Shown here: piece after piece, positions 9,658 through 18,891 of the stretch
Numbering within the stretch: the stretch's first letter is position 1
Layout: each line of letters opens with the position of its first letter
Source of the DNA: JAUMBM01 sp964645715
GTDB taxonomy: Bacteria; Bacteroidota; Bacteroidia; Chitinophagales; Saprospiraceae
Reading direction: 5' to 3'
Length of the DNA: 64,000 bases
NCBI GenBank assembly: GCA_964645715.1
Contig: CAZYAO010000011.1
Location: 21,024-85,023 of the forward strand
Translations under genes and position numbers: made by a program
The notes under the pieces: model-generated
The model's database searches: none
The model's input: the letters and a program-made list of their open reading frames with translations, nothing else
Told to the model about the DNA's origin: nothing

Positions 9658-9702
9658 AAAAAAAAGGCACCTTGGGGTGATAAACCCGAAAGTGCCTTTT
9701 TT
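9658..9702 (-). terminator. Intrinsic terminator of the rimP-nusA-infB operon
   Basis: GGCAC (9666-9670) with a preceding A-run pairs with GTGCC (9692-9696) and its T-run (9697-9702). A smaller GGGT/ACCC stem lies inside. Read on the minus strand the stem is followed by eight T. It begins 22 bases past the infB stop. Confidence 0.85.
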
Positions 9703-9723
9703 GCTATACAACAAGATGCTATG

Positions 9724-12700
9724 TTAGTTTAACTTTTGCTTAGTCATCGTGATTTCATAGCCCTCGATGACGTCACCTACCTGAATATCGTTGCAATTCT
9801 TGATGGTGATACCACATTCCATGCCTGCACGAACCTCGCGGACATCGTCTTTGAAGCGCTTGAGGGATTCAATCTCGCCATTGGCACCTTCTCGCGTGGG
9901 GAAGATGACGATACCGTCTCTGATAAGTCGGATGTGCGTTGAGCGGGCAATCTTCCCTTCTTCGACGTAGCAACCTGCCACAATACCCACTTTGGATATC
10001 TTGAACACATCCCGAACCTGTACCTGAGCAACGATTGTTTCCTCCCGGGTGGGTTCCAACATACCTTCGATAGCAGCTTTAACCTGTTCGATGGCTTCGT
10101 AGATGATTGAGTAAAGCTTAATCTCCACACCTTCACGCTCAGCCAGTTTTCGGGCATTAGCCGAAGGACGAACCTGGAAGCCTACGATGATAGCATCAGA
10201 GGCCGAAGCCAACAAGACGTCAGATTCGGTAATCTGACCAACAGCCTTATGAATGGTATTTACTTGTACACTCTCGATAGACAGCTTAATCAGTGCGTCA
10301 CTAAGTGCTTCGATGGAACCATCCACATCACCCTTAACAATGATATTGAGCTCCTTAAAGTTACCCAAGGCAAGGCGGCGTCCGATTTCTTCCAAGCTGA
10401 TACGCTTAGTAGCACGGTTGGCCTGTTCACGGGATATCTGAGCCCTCTTCATGGCGAGCTGCCGCGCTTCCTGATCTGTCTCCGTGACCTTAAAGCGCTC
10501 ACCAGCCTGTGGAGCACCGCTTAGGCCAAGAACTAATACAGGCGCGGATGGACCAGCAGCCTTAATACGCTTATTGCGTTCATTGAACATAGCCTTCACG
10601 CGACCGGAGTATTCGCCGGCCACAATTACATGACCATCTTTCAAAGTGCCAGACTGTACCAACAGCTTGGTGACATAGCCGCGGCCCTTATCCAAGGAAG
10701 CTTCAATAACAGTACCCGTAGCAATGCGATCCGGGTTGGCCTTTAAATCAAGCATCTCTGCTTCCAGCAGAATTTTTTCCAGCAATTCCTCGATACCTTC
10801 CCCTGTTTTGGCAGAGATATCTTGTGACTGGTACTTACCCCCCCAAGATTCGACGAGGTAATTCATGGCTGCCAAATCCTGCTTGATTTTTTCCGGATTA
10901 GCACCCGGTTTGTCAATCTTGTTGATAGCAAAAACAATAGGCACTCCTGCCGCCGTCGCATGGCTAATAGCCTCACGCGTTTGGGGCATCACACTATCGT
11001 CTGCGGCGACAATGATGACGGCAATATCCGTGATCTTAGCACCACGGGCACGCATAGCTGTGAAAGCCTCGTGACCAGGTGTATCAAGGAAGGTAATTTT
11101 TTTCTTTGAAGGACCCACTTCAACTTCGTAAGCTCCGATGTGCTGGGTGATACCACCTGCCTCGCCGCTGACAACGTTGGCGCTTCGGATATAGTCGAGC
11201 AACGATGTCTTACCGTGGTCAACGTGTCCCATGACAGTTACTATAGGAGCGCGGGGCTGCAGATCTTCCGGGTCGTCTTTTACTTCTAGCTCATCTTCCA
11301 GCTGTTCCTCTACGGAGATAAATTCTACCTCATAACCGAACTCACTGGCCACCAGTTCGATGACTTCTGCATCAAGGCGCTGGTTAATACTTACAATCAC
11401 ACCCAAATTCATGCAAGTCATGATGACTTCTACAGCAGGGACACCCATCATGTTGGCAAGCTCCTGAACGGAAATAAATTCCGTTACTTGCAGCTTATCG
11501 GTCATCATTTCGGCATCGCGCTCTTCCTGCCGTCCTCTCAGACGTTCACGGTTGTCACGGCGAAGCTTCTGGCGCTTTTTCTTCCCGCCGCCAGAGAGGC
11601 GAGCCATCGTAGCCTTGATTTTTTCCTCAATCTCACGTTGGCTAACTTCCTGAGAAGCTGGTGGAGCCGGCTCCATTCTTCGGGGAGGCTGTTGGCCTCT
11701 GGGTTGCTGTTGATTGGGAGGCCCGGCAGGTGGTCTGCTATGCTGTCTGCCCTGTTGGCCAGCCTGCTGCGGCCTATCACCCCCCCCCTGAGGAGCGGGT
11801 CTTGCATTGGGACTGTTATTCTCCTCTCCGGATATTTTTTTGCGCTTACGCTTGCGTTTGCGCTTATTATCGGCATCAGCAGCGCTGTCTGTCTGAGGAG
11901 CAGCCGCAGTTTTATTTCCGTCAGCCGGCGCTTGCGCTGGCTTAGGCTTTTCTTTTTCCTTCTCCTTCTTGCCGCCTCTGCCGCGCGAGCTGTGCTTATC
12001 AAGTTCAATCTTACCGAGGATTTTTAGCCCTCGGAGCTCAGGCGCTTCCGCACGATAAACATCGTCCTCAGGAGCAGCTGGCGAAGTCACTGTCACAGTT
12101 TGCGGTGCAGGAGAACTTGCAGGCTTGGGAGTAGGTTTGGGAGACTGCTCGACAACGACAGGCTTGGCCTGAGCAGGCGGCTCATGCAGTACAGCACTTG
12201 GCTCCGCCACTTTGACAGGCTCGGGCGCTGGTACAGGAACTTCTGCAGGCTCAGGCGCAGTCTTTGTAATCTCGGCAGACTTAGGCGCTGCCTGTATTTC
12301 TGCAGGCTTAGGCTCGGGCATCTCCACGGGAGCAGGGCTCGGTGGACTTGCAGGCTCGGGCTTACTCTCAATGGCAGGCTGGGCTGGCTCATTGGCCTCC
12401 CCACCCCGCATACGGTTTTTGAGGCGCTCCTCCAGATTAATTTTCCCAACAACCTTAAGTTTTTGAGGCGAAGCCTTTTCTTCGCGAGGCTCCTCTTTAG
12501 GAGCTTCTTCCGGCTGAGCCGGAGCATCCGCTTTTGCAGCGGGAGCAGGCGGGGTATCACGCTTGACAACAGGGGGGACAGTCACTTGTCCGGGGCGGTT
12601 GCCTATGACCAGCGAGTCTGCTTTCTCTTTTATGTCGACTGATTTCTGATATTCCTTCTGCAGTTCGGTATACATAGCATCCGTAACCTTCGCAGTGGGC

Positions 12701-12798
12701 TTATCTTCAATATCAAACCCTTTACCATTGAGAAAATCCACAATGGTATGCAAACCAACGTTCAGCTCTGTAGCGACCTTAATTAGACGTCTCTCCAT
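9724..12798 (-). CDS. infB: Translation initiation factor IF-2
   Basis: 1024 aa. GTPase that places initiator fMet-tRNA on the 30S subunit and promotes subunit joining. An N-terminal IF2_N domain (about 1-50) is followed by a long Pro/Ala/Glu-rich linker (about 60-400) with a Lys/Arg block. The G domain begins near residue 515: GHVDHGKTSLLD (G1), GGITQHIGAYEV (G2), DTPGHEAF (G3), NKIDKPGANPE (G4). Domains II, III (IF-2) and C-terminal domain IV follow, ending YEITMTKQKLN. Length is normal for Bacteroidota IF-2. It is the last gene of the rimP-nusA-infB operon but is separated from nusA by an unusually long 518-base spacer holding a perfect hairpin. Confidence 0.97.
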   Translation of the reverse strand: MERRLIKVATELNVGLHTIVDFLNGKGFDIEDKPTAKVTDAMYTELQKEYQKSVDIKEKADSLVIGNRPGQVTVPPVVKRDTPPAPAAKADAPAQPEEAPKEEPREEKASPQKLKVVGKINLEERLKNRMRGGEANEPAQPAIESKPEPASPPSPAPVEMPEPKPAEIQAAPKSAEITKTAPEPAEVPVPAPEPVKVAEPSAVLHEPPAQAKPVVVEQSPKPTPKPASSPAPQTVTVTSPAAPEDDVYRAEAPELRGLKILGKIELDKHSSRGRGGKKEKEKEKPKPAQAPADGNKTAAAPQTDSAADADNKRKRKRKRKKISGEENNSPNARPAPQGGGDRPQQAGQQGRQHSRPPAGPPNQQQPRGQQPPRRMEPAPPASQEVSQREIEEKIKATMARLSGGGKKKRQKLRRDNRERLRGRQEERDAEMMTDKLQVTEFISVQELANMMGVPAVEVIMTCMNLGVIVSINQRLDAEVIELVASEFGYEVEFISVEEQLEDELEVKDDPEDLQPRAPIVTVMGHVDHGKTSLLDYIRSANVVSGEAGGITQHIGAYEVEVGPSKKKITFLDTPGHEAFTAMRARGAKITDIAVIIVAADDSVMPQTREAISHATAAGVPIVFAINKIDKPGANPEKIKQDLAAMNYLVESWGGKYQSQDISAKTGEGIEELLEKILLEAEMLDLKANPDRIATGTVIEASLDKGRGYVTKLLVQSGTLKDGHVIVAGEYSGRVKAMFNERNKRIKAAGPSAPVLVLGLSGAPQAGERFKVTETDQEARQLAMKRAQISREQANRATKRISLEEIGRRLALGNFKELNIIVKGDVDGSIEALSDALIKLSIESVQVNTIHKAVGQITESDVLLASASDAIIVGFQVRPSANARKLAEREGVEIKLYSIIYEAIEQVKAAIEGMLEPTREETIVAQVQVRDVFKISKVGIVAGCYVEEGKIARSTHIRLIRDGIVIFPTREGANGEIESLKRFKDDVREVRAGMECGITIKNCNDIQVGDVIEGYEITMTKQKLN

Positions 12799-13316
12799 TC
12801 GTAAGTTTTAACATCCGGCAACCCTAGTCGAAAGCAACTGATGATCAGGCAATGAATTATGGTCCTGGACTCTATTGATTTTTATAACAGCATCAAAAAC
12901 AGCAAAATGCAAATATGTTAACCACCAGCCGTTCCTTATGGGTACAATCCGTAGCAAAGATAAGCGTAAAAAGATGTTATCAATAATTCTTTTACAGAAA
13001 AACAATGATTTGTACAAATTGAAGATAGATTTAGCCTCTTGGTATGGATTCTTTTCCGGCTGGCAGCAAGACACCCCCTTCTGCTTTCTACAAAATTATG
13101 TTGCATATAGTTCCCGCCTTCGGTTCAATCGGGTGAGGCGATGTCAACTAAGGTAGCTGCCGAAGTAAGAATGCCACTTCACGTGCTAGTTCGTGAAGTG
13201 GCATTCTTACAGTGACGACGCCCTAAAGGACTCTTCCAGCAAAGAGCCTTTTGATGCAGTATCATTCCAAATATTCTCTGGCGGAATAAACAGCCGGAGC
13301 TTATCCGGGAGTAGTT
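12799..13316. other. Long nusA-infB intergenic spacer
   Basis: 518 bases between two genes of the same operon. Both strands hold only short open frames (for example 12808-13074 minus and 12875-13156 plus) with no recognisable protein signature, and I do not call them. The clear element is the 19-bp perfect hairpin at 13165-13210. The part nearest infB is AT-rich and may hold an infB-proximal promoter. Confidence 0.6.
13165..13210. repeat. 19-bp perfect inverted repeat between nusA and infB
   Basis: The left arm GTAAGAATGCCACTTCACG (13165-13183) and the right arm 13192-13210 are exact reverse complements around an 8-base loop (TGCTAGTT). It lies 107 bases downstream of the nusA stop. There is no adjacent T-run on the minus strand, so it is not an obvious Rho-independent terminator. 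It may act in mRNA processing, 3'-end protection of rimP-nusA, or attenuation of infB. Confidence 0.9.
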
Positions 13317-14552
13317 TTATTCTTCAAACTCTGATGCCAACACATTGAGGACGTGCTGAATGGTTTCTTCCTCGAGGTCAGAGCGGCGTATGAGTTCTTC
13401 CAAACTAAGAGACAGCACACTCCGGGCAGTATCGCAGCCAATAGACTTGAGTGCTTCGATAACCCACTCGTCGATCTCGTCTTTGAATTCATCAAGATCT
13501 ACATCGTCAATCTCAATTTCATCGTTGTTGCGATAAACATCAATCTCATAACCTGTCAACCGACTGGCCAGCTTAATATTGGTACCCCCTTTGCCGATGG
13601 CCAGTGAAACCTGGTCAGGCTCAAGGTATACATTGGCGTGCTGGTTGGCCTGATTCAGATCAATGGACGTAACTTTGGCAGGAGTGAGCGCACGCTGAAT
13701 GTACAGACTTACGTTATTGGTAAAGTTGATGATGTCAATGTTTTCATTGTTGAGCTCCCTGACAATACCATGAATCCGGGATCCCTTCATACCCACACAC
13801 GCACCAACAGGGTCGATGCGGTCGTCGTACGACTCAACTGCTACTTTGGCACGTTCCCCGGGTAGCCGCACAATGTTTTTTACACTGATGAGACCGTCTT
13901 CGATTTCCGGCACTTCCTGCTCAAGTAGTTTTTCGAGGAAAAGACTGTCAGTACGGGATAAAATGACGACCGGATTGTTGTTACGCATCTCAACGTCCTT
14001 GATCACAGCCCTGACCATATCGCCTTTGCGGAAATAGTCGCCCTTAATGGTCTCCGCTCTGGGTAGTACTAGTTCGGTGCCTGTGGCATCATCCAGCACC
14101 AGCACTTCCCGCTTGAGTACCTGATGAATTTCACCAGCTACGAGCTCACCGATTCGATCCGTATATTTTTTGAATACATCATCTTTTTCGAGCTCCATGA
14201 TGCGCGAAATGAGCGTCTGGCGGGCAGCCATAATTGCTCTTCGGCCAAAGTCCTCGAGAAAAAGCTGTTCGTAGCATTCCTCACCGACGCTGTAGTCTTC
14301 GTCAATGGTGAGGGCTTCAGAGATAGACACCTGACTGCGCTCATCCGTGACTTCTCCGTCAGGTACGATTTCCCGCACGCGCCATAGCTCCATGTCACCC
14401 TTTTGCGGGTTTACAATCACGTCAAAATTTTCATCGGATCCGTATTTTTTACGGATGAGTGTGCGGCATACATCTTCCATGACCCGCACCATTGTGGGGC
14501 GGTCTATGTTCTTGCCGTCTTTAAATTCTGAAAAGACTTCTGCTAAATTCAT
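13317..14552 (-). CDS. nusA: Transcription termination/antitermination factor NusA
   Basis: 411 aa. RNA-polymerase-binding factor controlling pausing, termination and antitermination. N-terminal domain (about 1-125; MNLAEVFSEFKDGKNIDRPT), S1 domain (about 130-200), then KH1/KH2 with the signature DPVGACVGMKGSRIHGIVREL and VSLAIGKGGTNIKLASRLTG (about 290-340). A short acidic C-terminal extension (EIEIDDVDLDEFKDEIDEW) follows, as in Bacteroidota NusA, without the two AR repeats of E. coli. The start ATG 14552 leaves a 4-base gap after rimP; an in-frame ATG at 14582 would overlap rimP and is less likely. Confidence 0.95.
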   Translation of the reverse strand: MNLAEVFSEFKDGKNIDRPTMVRVMEDVCRTLIRKKYGSDENFDVIVNPQKGDMELWRVREIVPDGEVTDERSQVSISEALTIDEDYSVGEECYEQLFLEDFGRRAIMAARQTLISRIMELEKDDVFKKYTDRIGELVAGEIHQVLKREVLVLDDATGTELVLPRAETIKGDYFRKGDMVRAVIKDVEMRNNNPVVILSRTDSLFLEKLLEQEVPEIEDGLISVKNIVRLPGERAKVAVESYDDRIDPVGACVGMKGSRIHGIVRELNNENIDIINFTNNVSLYIQRALTPAKVTSIDLNQANQHANVYLEPDQVSLAIGKGGTNIKLASRLTGYEIDVYRNNDEIEIDDVDLDEFKDEIDEWVIEALKSIGCDTARSVLSLSLEELIRRSDLEEETIQHVLNVLASEFEE

Positions 14553-14556
14553 GGCA

Positions 14557-15036
14557 CTATTCTTTGAAAGAAACCTTGACAATGGCTTTTTTTATGTGGT
14601 CGGCCGGGATGTCACGCTGGACTTTTTCCGTGATATTGCGCTTGCCTTCTTTGCGCTTAATCGTCTCCTCGAGCACTAGGCTGGTTTCGCCTACAGATAC
14701 GAGCAGGCCGCTGTGCAGGCTGTCGTCGGTCAGCGTAATTTCAAGCTGTCGGCCAACTTGCCTGGGATACTGCCGCCATAACTTCAGTGGCCGGCCTACA
14801 CCGGGCGAAGAAACTTCCAGGGTGTAATCATCCCCCAATAGCAGGGAGTCGTCGAGAAAACTTTCCACATAACGACTTATCTGGGTACATTGGCTGAAAG
14901 TAACGCCTTCGTCTGCATCGACAATAATTTCGACTTTTTTACCTGTATGCACGTGCAACTCTATCAGGAAACAGTCGGTAAAGTCCGGTTCTGCAAACTT
15001 GGCCTCCAGCAAATCAAAAATCTTCTCCTCAACCAT
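14557..15036 (-). CDS. rimP: Ribosome maturation factor RimP
   Basis: 159 aa. Assists 30S subunit maturation. Recognisable segments are FLIELHVHTGKKVEIIVDAD, GVTFSQCTQISRYVE, LLGDDYTLEVSSPGVGRPL and the C-terminal SH3-like domain rich in Lys. EVSSPGV.RPL is the family hallmark. First gene of rimP-nusA-infB, with the nusA ATG four bases past its stop. The leader contains a short hairpin with T-rich tail (15062-15085), which could attenuate the operon; autoregulation by NusA is known for this operon in other bacteria. Confidence 0.93.
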   Translation of the reverse strand: MVEEKIFDLLEAKFAEPDFTDCFLIELHVHTGKKVEIIVDADEGVTFSQCTQISRYVESFLDDSLLLGDDYTLEVSSPGVGRPLKLWRQYPRQVGRQLEITLTDDSLHSGLLVSVGETSLVLEETIKRKEGKRNITEKVQRDIPADHIKKAIVKVSFKE

Positions 15037-15061
15037 TTTGCCTGTAGTACTGTAACGAAAA

Positions 15062-15085
15062 GAGGGAGCCTTGCGCGACTCCCTC
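15062..15085 (-). promoter_or_regulatory. Leader hairpin upstream of rimP
   Basis: GAGGGAG (15062-15068) pairs with CTCCCTC (15079-15085) around a 10-base loop. On the minus strand the stem runs into TTTTCG, 25 bases before the rimP ATG. A short terminator-like element in the leader of the operon that encodes NusA suggests attenuation (inference). Confidence 0.5.
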
Positions 15086-15217
15086 CTGCTAATTTTTTTC
15101 TCACTGCAAAGCTAATTATAAAATTCATGCTGTGCAAGGGAAAAATACTGGGCTCGCGCGGCAGCCGATTTGTCTCTTGTAATTACAGACCACTGGAAGG
15201 GCGCCTGATTAATTGAC

Positions 15218-15248
15218 TTGAATGGCAACCGTTGGTGTTTTATCTTTG
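15218..15248 (+). promoter_or_regulatory. Promoter of mqnC
   Basis: TTG at 15218-15220, a 20-base spacer, then TATCTTTG at 15241-15248: a full match to the Bacteroidota -33/-7 consensus. The predicted leader is about 60 bases. Confidence 0.65.
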
Positions 15249-15317
15249 TTGTAGGGGATGTATGATGTTTGTTAAACAGGAATTATCCGGACTAATTATC
15301 CGTAAAACATAATTTGT

Positions 15318-16460
15318 ATGCACGTTTCCGACTTGCTCCACCGGGCACTACGCAATGAGTTCCTCTCTGCAGAAGAAGGGGTTTTTTTGCTCGAAAAGGC
15401 TTCAACGGCCGAACTGGCCTATGTGGGCAATGCCCTCCGACAGCAGAAGGTGCCAGGCAATGTTGTCACTTGGATCATAGACCGCAACTCTAATACAACC
15501 AATGTATGCATCGCCAATTGTAAATTCTGCAATTTCTACCGACGACCGGGACATGCCGAATCTTACATCACCACGCTGGAGGAATACGAGCAGAAGATCG
15601 AAGAAACTTTTGCATTGGGCGGTGAGCAACTCCTGCTGCAGGGAGGTCATCATCCCGATCTGGGACTTAGCTATTATACGGATTTATTCCGGCAGCTGAA
15701 GTCGCGCTTCCCCAATTTAAAGCTGCACGCACTGGGTCCCCCAGAGATTGCCCACATTACAAAACTGGAGAAAACTACGCACTATGAAGTGCTGAAAGCG
15801 CTCAAAGAGTCGGGACTAGACAGTCTGCCAGGGGCTGGTGCCGAAATTCTCGACGATCGCGTGCGGCGCCTGATTAGCAAGGGCAAATGCGGGGCACAAG
15901 AGTGGCTGGATGTCATGCGGGCCGCTCATCAACTGGATATTACAACCTCTGCTACCATGATGTTCGGGCATATCGAAACCAATCTCGAGCGAATGGAACA
16001 TCTGGTTAAAATACGGGAGGTACAGGTCGAAAAACCCGATCATGCTAAAGGCTTCATAGCTTTTATTCCGTGGCCTTTTCAGGATGAGGACACTATTCTC
16101 AAAAAACTCAAAAGAGCGAGAAACACAGTCACTGGCGATGAATACATCCGCATGATCGCGCTCAGCAGAATCATGCTGCCCAATGTAGTCAATATACAGG
16201 CGTCCTGGCTGACGGTTGGCAAGCAGATAGCACAGGTGTGCCTGCATTCCGGTGCGAATGATTTTGGCTCCATCATGATTGAGGAAAATGTGGTCTCTGC
16301 GGCCGGTGCCCGATTCCGGTTTACCGCCAATGGTATTCAGGATGCTATACGGGAGGCAGGTTTTGTGCCACAACTGCGCAACCAGCAGTATGCGTACAGG
16401 GACCTGCCAGCCAACATACAGCAACAGGAACTAGATCGTACAGCCATGATTGTCGACTGA
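15318..16460 (+). CDS. mqnC: Cyclic dehypoxanthinyl futalosine synthase
   Basis: 380 aa radical SAM enzyme of the futalosine route to menaquinone; it cyclises dehypoxanthinyl futalosine. The [4Fe-4S]-binding Cys-x3-Cys-x2-Cys is seen in NVCIANCKFCNFYRR (near residue 65). It continues with EQLLLQGGHHPDLGLSYY, HALGPPEIAHI and SLPGAGAEILDDRVRRL, all typical of MqnC rather than of its paralogue MqnE. Length fits. The final base of its stop codon is the first base of the next gene's ATG (TGATG overlap), so translation is probably coupled. Other mqn genes are not in the window. Confidence 0.93.
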   Translation: MHVSDLLHRALRNEFLSAEEGVFLLEKASTAELAYVGNALRQQKVPGNVVTWIIDRNSNTTNVCIANCKFCNFYRRPGHAESYITTLEEYEQKIEETFALGGEQLLLQGGHHPDLGLSYYTDLFRQLKSRFPNLKLHALGPPEIAHITKLEKTTHYEVLKALKESGLDSLPGAGAEILDDRVRRLISKGKCGAQEWLDVMRAAHQLDITTSATMMFGHIETNLERMEHLVKIREVQVEKPDHAKGFIAFIPWPFQDEDTILKKLKRARNTVTGDEYIRMIALSRIMLPNVVNIQASWLTVGKQIAQVCLHSGANDFGSIMIEENVVSAAGARFRFTANGIQDAIREAGFVPQLRNQQYAYRDLPANIQQQELDRTAMIVD

Positions 16461-17533
16461 TGCTGGCCGGGAAGAGGGTACTGGTGTGCGCTCTCGACTG
16501 GGGACTTGGGCATGCTGCAAGGGTAGTACCAATGGTAGCGCAGCTGGAGGCATTGGGTGCCGATGTGGTGGTTGCCAGTGCGGGCCGTGCACTCCATTTG
16601 CTGCGTGCGGCCTGCCCGCGGCAGTTGTGTCTGGAAATGCCAGCCTACAACGTGCGGTACTTTTTTCGCAACATGTATCTAAACATGGGGCTGCAGGCGG
16701 GTAGTATCTTTCGTGCCATAGCAGCAGAACATAACTGGCTTCGCCATATTCGACATGCGCACGCGCTTGATGTCGTGCTGTCTGATAACCGTTATGGTTG
16801 TTGGTTACCCGACCTTCCCTGCTATTTTATCACGCACCAACTCAATATACAGCTTCAGGGAGGCCCGTTGCAAAATACTGTCAATCAAATCCAGCAACAG
16901 TGGCTGACGCGCTTTGAGGGTTTGTGGGTACCCGATTATGCAGAAGACGGATACCAGCTTGCAGGGCGGCTGGCGCATGGTAATATTGTCCGACAGCCGT
17001 CTTACATAGGCTGGCTCTCGCGGATGAAACCGAGTACTGAAAAAGTGGATAATCCACAGGGGCCTATCGTGGCGCTGCTGTCTGGACCTGAGCCCGCCCG
17101 AAGTCGCTGGGAAAAGGAGTTGTTGGAACAGCTAAGCAGCAGCGGCTTGTCCGCCTGGCTGCTAAGAGGAGTTGCAGGAAAAAATGAGCGATATCGCCTG
17201 GGTAAAGTGCAGGTGGTGGATTATCTGGGGGGTAGCGAACTGCAAGACCTGTTGGCAAGCGCTCGCCTGTTGATTTGTCGGTCGGGCTACAGCACATTAA
17301 TGGATTTGGCGACTATGGGCCAAAGAGCCATATTGGTACCGACACCCGGCCAGACAGAGCAGATTTATTTAGCTGACCACTGCGCAGCAAAAAGATGGGC
17401 ACCTGCCTATGCACAGCAAGCATTTCATTTATACAAAGCACTGGATGAAGTAGCCGGGTATGCGGGTTTTCCACTTCCGCCAGCCAACGCTCAGGGTATA
17501 CTGCCTGCTCACCTGAGCAGAGCACTGCAGTAG
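16460..17533 (+). CDS. Glycosyltransferase of the MurG-like/GT28 type
   Basis: 357 aa. GT-B-fold protein: N-terminal GKRVLVCALDWGLGHAARVV is a glycine-rich acceptor loop like that of MurG and UDP-glucuronosyltransferases. The C-terminal half has LLSGPEPARSRWE and a donor-site region CRSGYSTLMDLATMGQRAI then PTPGQTEQ, matching the GT28 C-terminal signature. Donor and acceptor are not determinable. It starts within the mqnC stop codon (one-base overlap), and ends four bases from the convergent bshA. The coupling with mqnC may be operon economy and not shared function. Confidence 0.8.
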   Translation: MLAGKRVLVCALDWGLGHAARVVPMVAQLEALGADVVVASAGRALHLLRAACPRQLCLEMPAYNVRYFFRNMYLNMGLQAGSIFRAIAAEHNWLRHIRHAHALDVVLSDNRYGCWLPDLPCYFITHQLNIQLQGGPLQNTVNQIQQQWLTRFEGLWVPDYAEDGYQLAGRLAHGNIVRQPSYIGWLSRMKPSTEKVDNPQGPIVALLSGPEPARSRWEKELLEQLSSSGLSAWLLRGVAGKNERYRLGKVQVVDYLGGSELQDLLASARLLICRSGYSTLMDLATMGQRAILVPTPGQTEQIYLADHCAAKRWAPAYAQQAFHLYKALDEVAGYAGFPLPPANAQGILPAHLSRALQ

Positions 17534-17537
17534 ATGG

Positions 17538-18680
17538 TTATTCTACCGGGAAAACAGCATTGGCGAGCACCTCTTGGTAGTATGCTTCGTATTGGGGTAA
17601 AATTTCCTGTAAGTCGAAGCGCTTGGCTTGAGCCAATGCGGCCGCGCGGAAATTTTGCAATACTTCTTCCTGACTGAGAATACTAATGGCATAGGCTGCC
17701 ATCGTATCTATATCGCCTACCTCAGCGAGATAACCCGTCTCGCCATGGATATTGATTTCGGGCAACCCCCCTACATTGGTAGATACCACGGGTACCTCAC
17801 AAGCCATGGCTTCCAGGGCAGCAAGTCCGAAGCTTTCACTGCCAGAGGGCATTAAGAAAAGGTCGGCAATGGCCAGTATTTCTTCAATGGCATCCTGCTT
17901 ACCCAGAAACCGAACTTCATGGCATAGTCCGAGCTTTCTGCACAATTCTTCCAGGTTGTGACGTTCGGGACCATCGCCAATGAGCAATAGCTTAGCAGGC
18001 ATTTTTTCGAGTACCTGCTGGAATACGTAGATGGCGTCTTCTATGCGTTTAACTTTCCTAAAATTACTGGTATGAACGAGAATACGCTCTCCATTGGGGG
18101 CAATGGCTTTTTTGAAGTGGTCTTTGTTGGTCTTTGAAAAGCGGGTGAAATCGACAAAATTATAGATGACTTTTATATCCCGCTGAATGGCAAAGCTGTC
18201 ATACGTTTGCTGCCGTAAGCTGTTGGAAACGGCCGTGACACCATCTGATTTATTGATAGAAAAAGCTACGACAGGTGCGAAAGCTGGATTGGAGCCGACA
18301 AGTGTAATGTCGGTACCATGAAGTGTGGTAATTACAGGCACATAGCGTCCTTGGGTGATCAGGATTTTTTTGGCCATATAGGCAACGGCTGCATGAGGAA
18401 TGGCATAGTGTACATGCAGAATATCAAGATTTTCAAATAACACGACATCTACCAATTTGCTGGCCAGGGCAGTGTCATAGGGGGTGTGCTCAAAGAGTGG
18501 ATAGTCTTCCAGCGTTACTTCGTGGTAAATGACATTTTCCTGAAAAGCCGACAGTCTTGCCGGACGGCTATAGGTGATGAAGTGTATTTCATGACCTTTG
18601 CGTGCCAGACCTAAGCCTAGTTCTGTCGCCATGACGCCACTTCCCCCGTAGGTCGGGTAACAGACTATGCCGATTTTCAT
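17538..18680 (-). CDS. bshA: N-acetyl-alpha-D-glucosaminyl L-malate synthase BshA
   Basis: 380 aa GT4 glycosyltransferase that joins GlcNAc to L-malate, the first step of bacillithiol synthesis. Seen: MKIGIVCYPTYGGSGVMATE, GHEIHFITYSRP, HVHYAIPHAAVAYMAK, TLHGTDITLVGS and the donor-site ELS/E-rich GSESFGLAALEAMACEVPVV. TYGGSGV and HYAIPHA distinguish BshA from other GT4 enzymes. The start is ATG 18680; a longer open frame upstream to 18887 crosses two hairpins and has no family sequence. bshB and bshC are not in the window. Confidence 0.93.
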   Translation of the reverse strand: MKIGIVCYPTYGGSGVMATELGLGLARKGHEIHFITYSRPARLSAFQENVIYHEVTLEDYPLFEHTPYDTALASKLVDVVLFENLDILHVHYAIPHAAVAYMAKKILITQGRYVPVITTLHGTDITLVGSNPAFAPVVAFSINKSDGVTAVSNSLRQQTYDSFAIQRDIKVIYNFVDFTRFSKTNKDHFKKAIAPNGERILVHTSNFRKVKRIEDAIYVFQQVLEKMPAKLLLIGDGPERHNLEELCRKLGLCHEVRFLGKQDAIEEILAIADLFLMPSGSESFGLAALEAMACEVPVVSTNVGGLPEINIHGETGYLAEVGDIDTMAAYAISILSQEEVLQNFRAAALAQAKRFDLQEILPQYEAYYQEVLANAVFPVE

Positions 18681-18791
18681 TTGCCTCATCCTGTAAACTA
18701 TGTAATATACAATTGCTTTCTGCCTAACTGTGCGAAGCTTGATAAGGTTTACCAAGACGGTGTATTTTAACCAATAGCTCATGTCAAAAAC

Positions 18792-18816
18792 ATTTTGCCG
18801 CCTTTGGCGGCAAAAT
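18792..18816. repeat. 11-bp palindrome upstream of bshA
   Basis: ATTTTGCCGCC (18792-18802) and GGCGGCAAAAT (18806-18816) pair perfectly around TTT. It is the first of a tandem pair with 18832-18863. The T-run is on the 5' side and the A-run on the 3' side on both strands, the reverse of an intrinsic terminator. Confidence 0.88.
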
Positions 18817-18831
18817 AAACATTGACTAAAA

Positions 18832-18863
18832 CGCTTTTTGGCAGCGACAGCTGCCAAAAAGCG
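18832..18863. repeat. 14-bp palindrome, TTGGCAGC core family
   Basis: CGCTTTTTGGCAGC (18832-18845) and GCTGCCAAAAAGCG (18850-18863) pair perfectly around GACA. It shares the core TTGGCAGC...GCTGCCAA with elements at 272-309, 26570-26603 and 42959-42994, but its outer CGC/GCG arm is its own. Confidence 0.92.
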
Positions 18864-18891
18864 CTTCAAAATTAGCTGTGCTGTCATTGCT

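Noticed and set aside
12808..13156. Short open frames on both strands in the nusA-infB spacer
   Set aside because: No recognisable sequence, no ribosome-binding context, and they overlap one another on opposite strands in AT-rich DNA.
18832..18863. Calling the TTGGCAGC palindromes intrinsic terminators
   Set aside because: On either strand the 3' side of the stem carries an A-run, not a T-run, so the canonical mechanism does not fit. The 272-316 copy is the exception because it has its own outer T-run.
18681..18887. Extended bshA N-terminus
   Set aside because: The in-frame extension crosses two palindromes and lacks BshA sequence; the canonical MKIGIVCYPTYGG starts at 18680.
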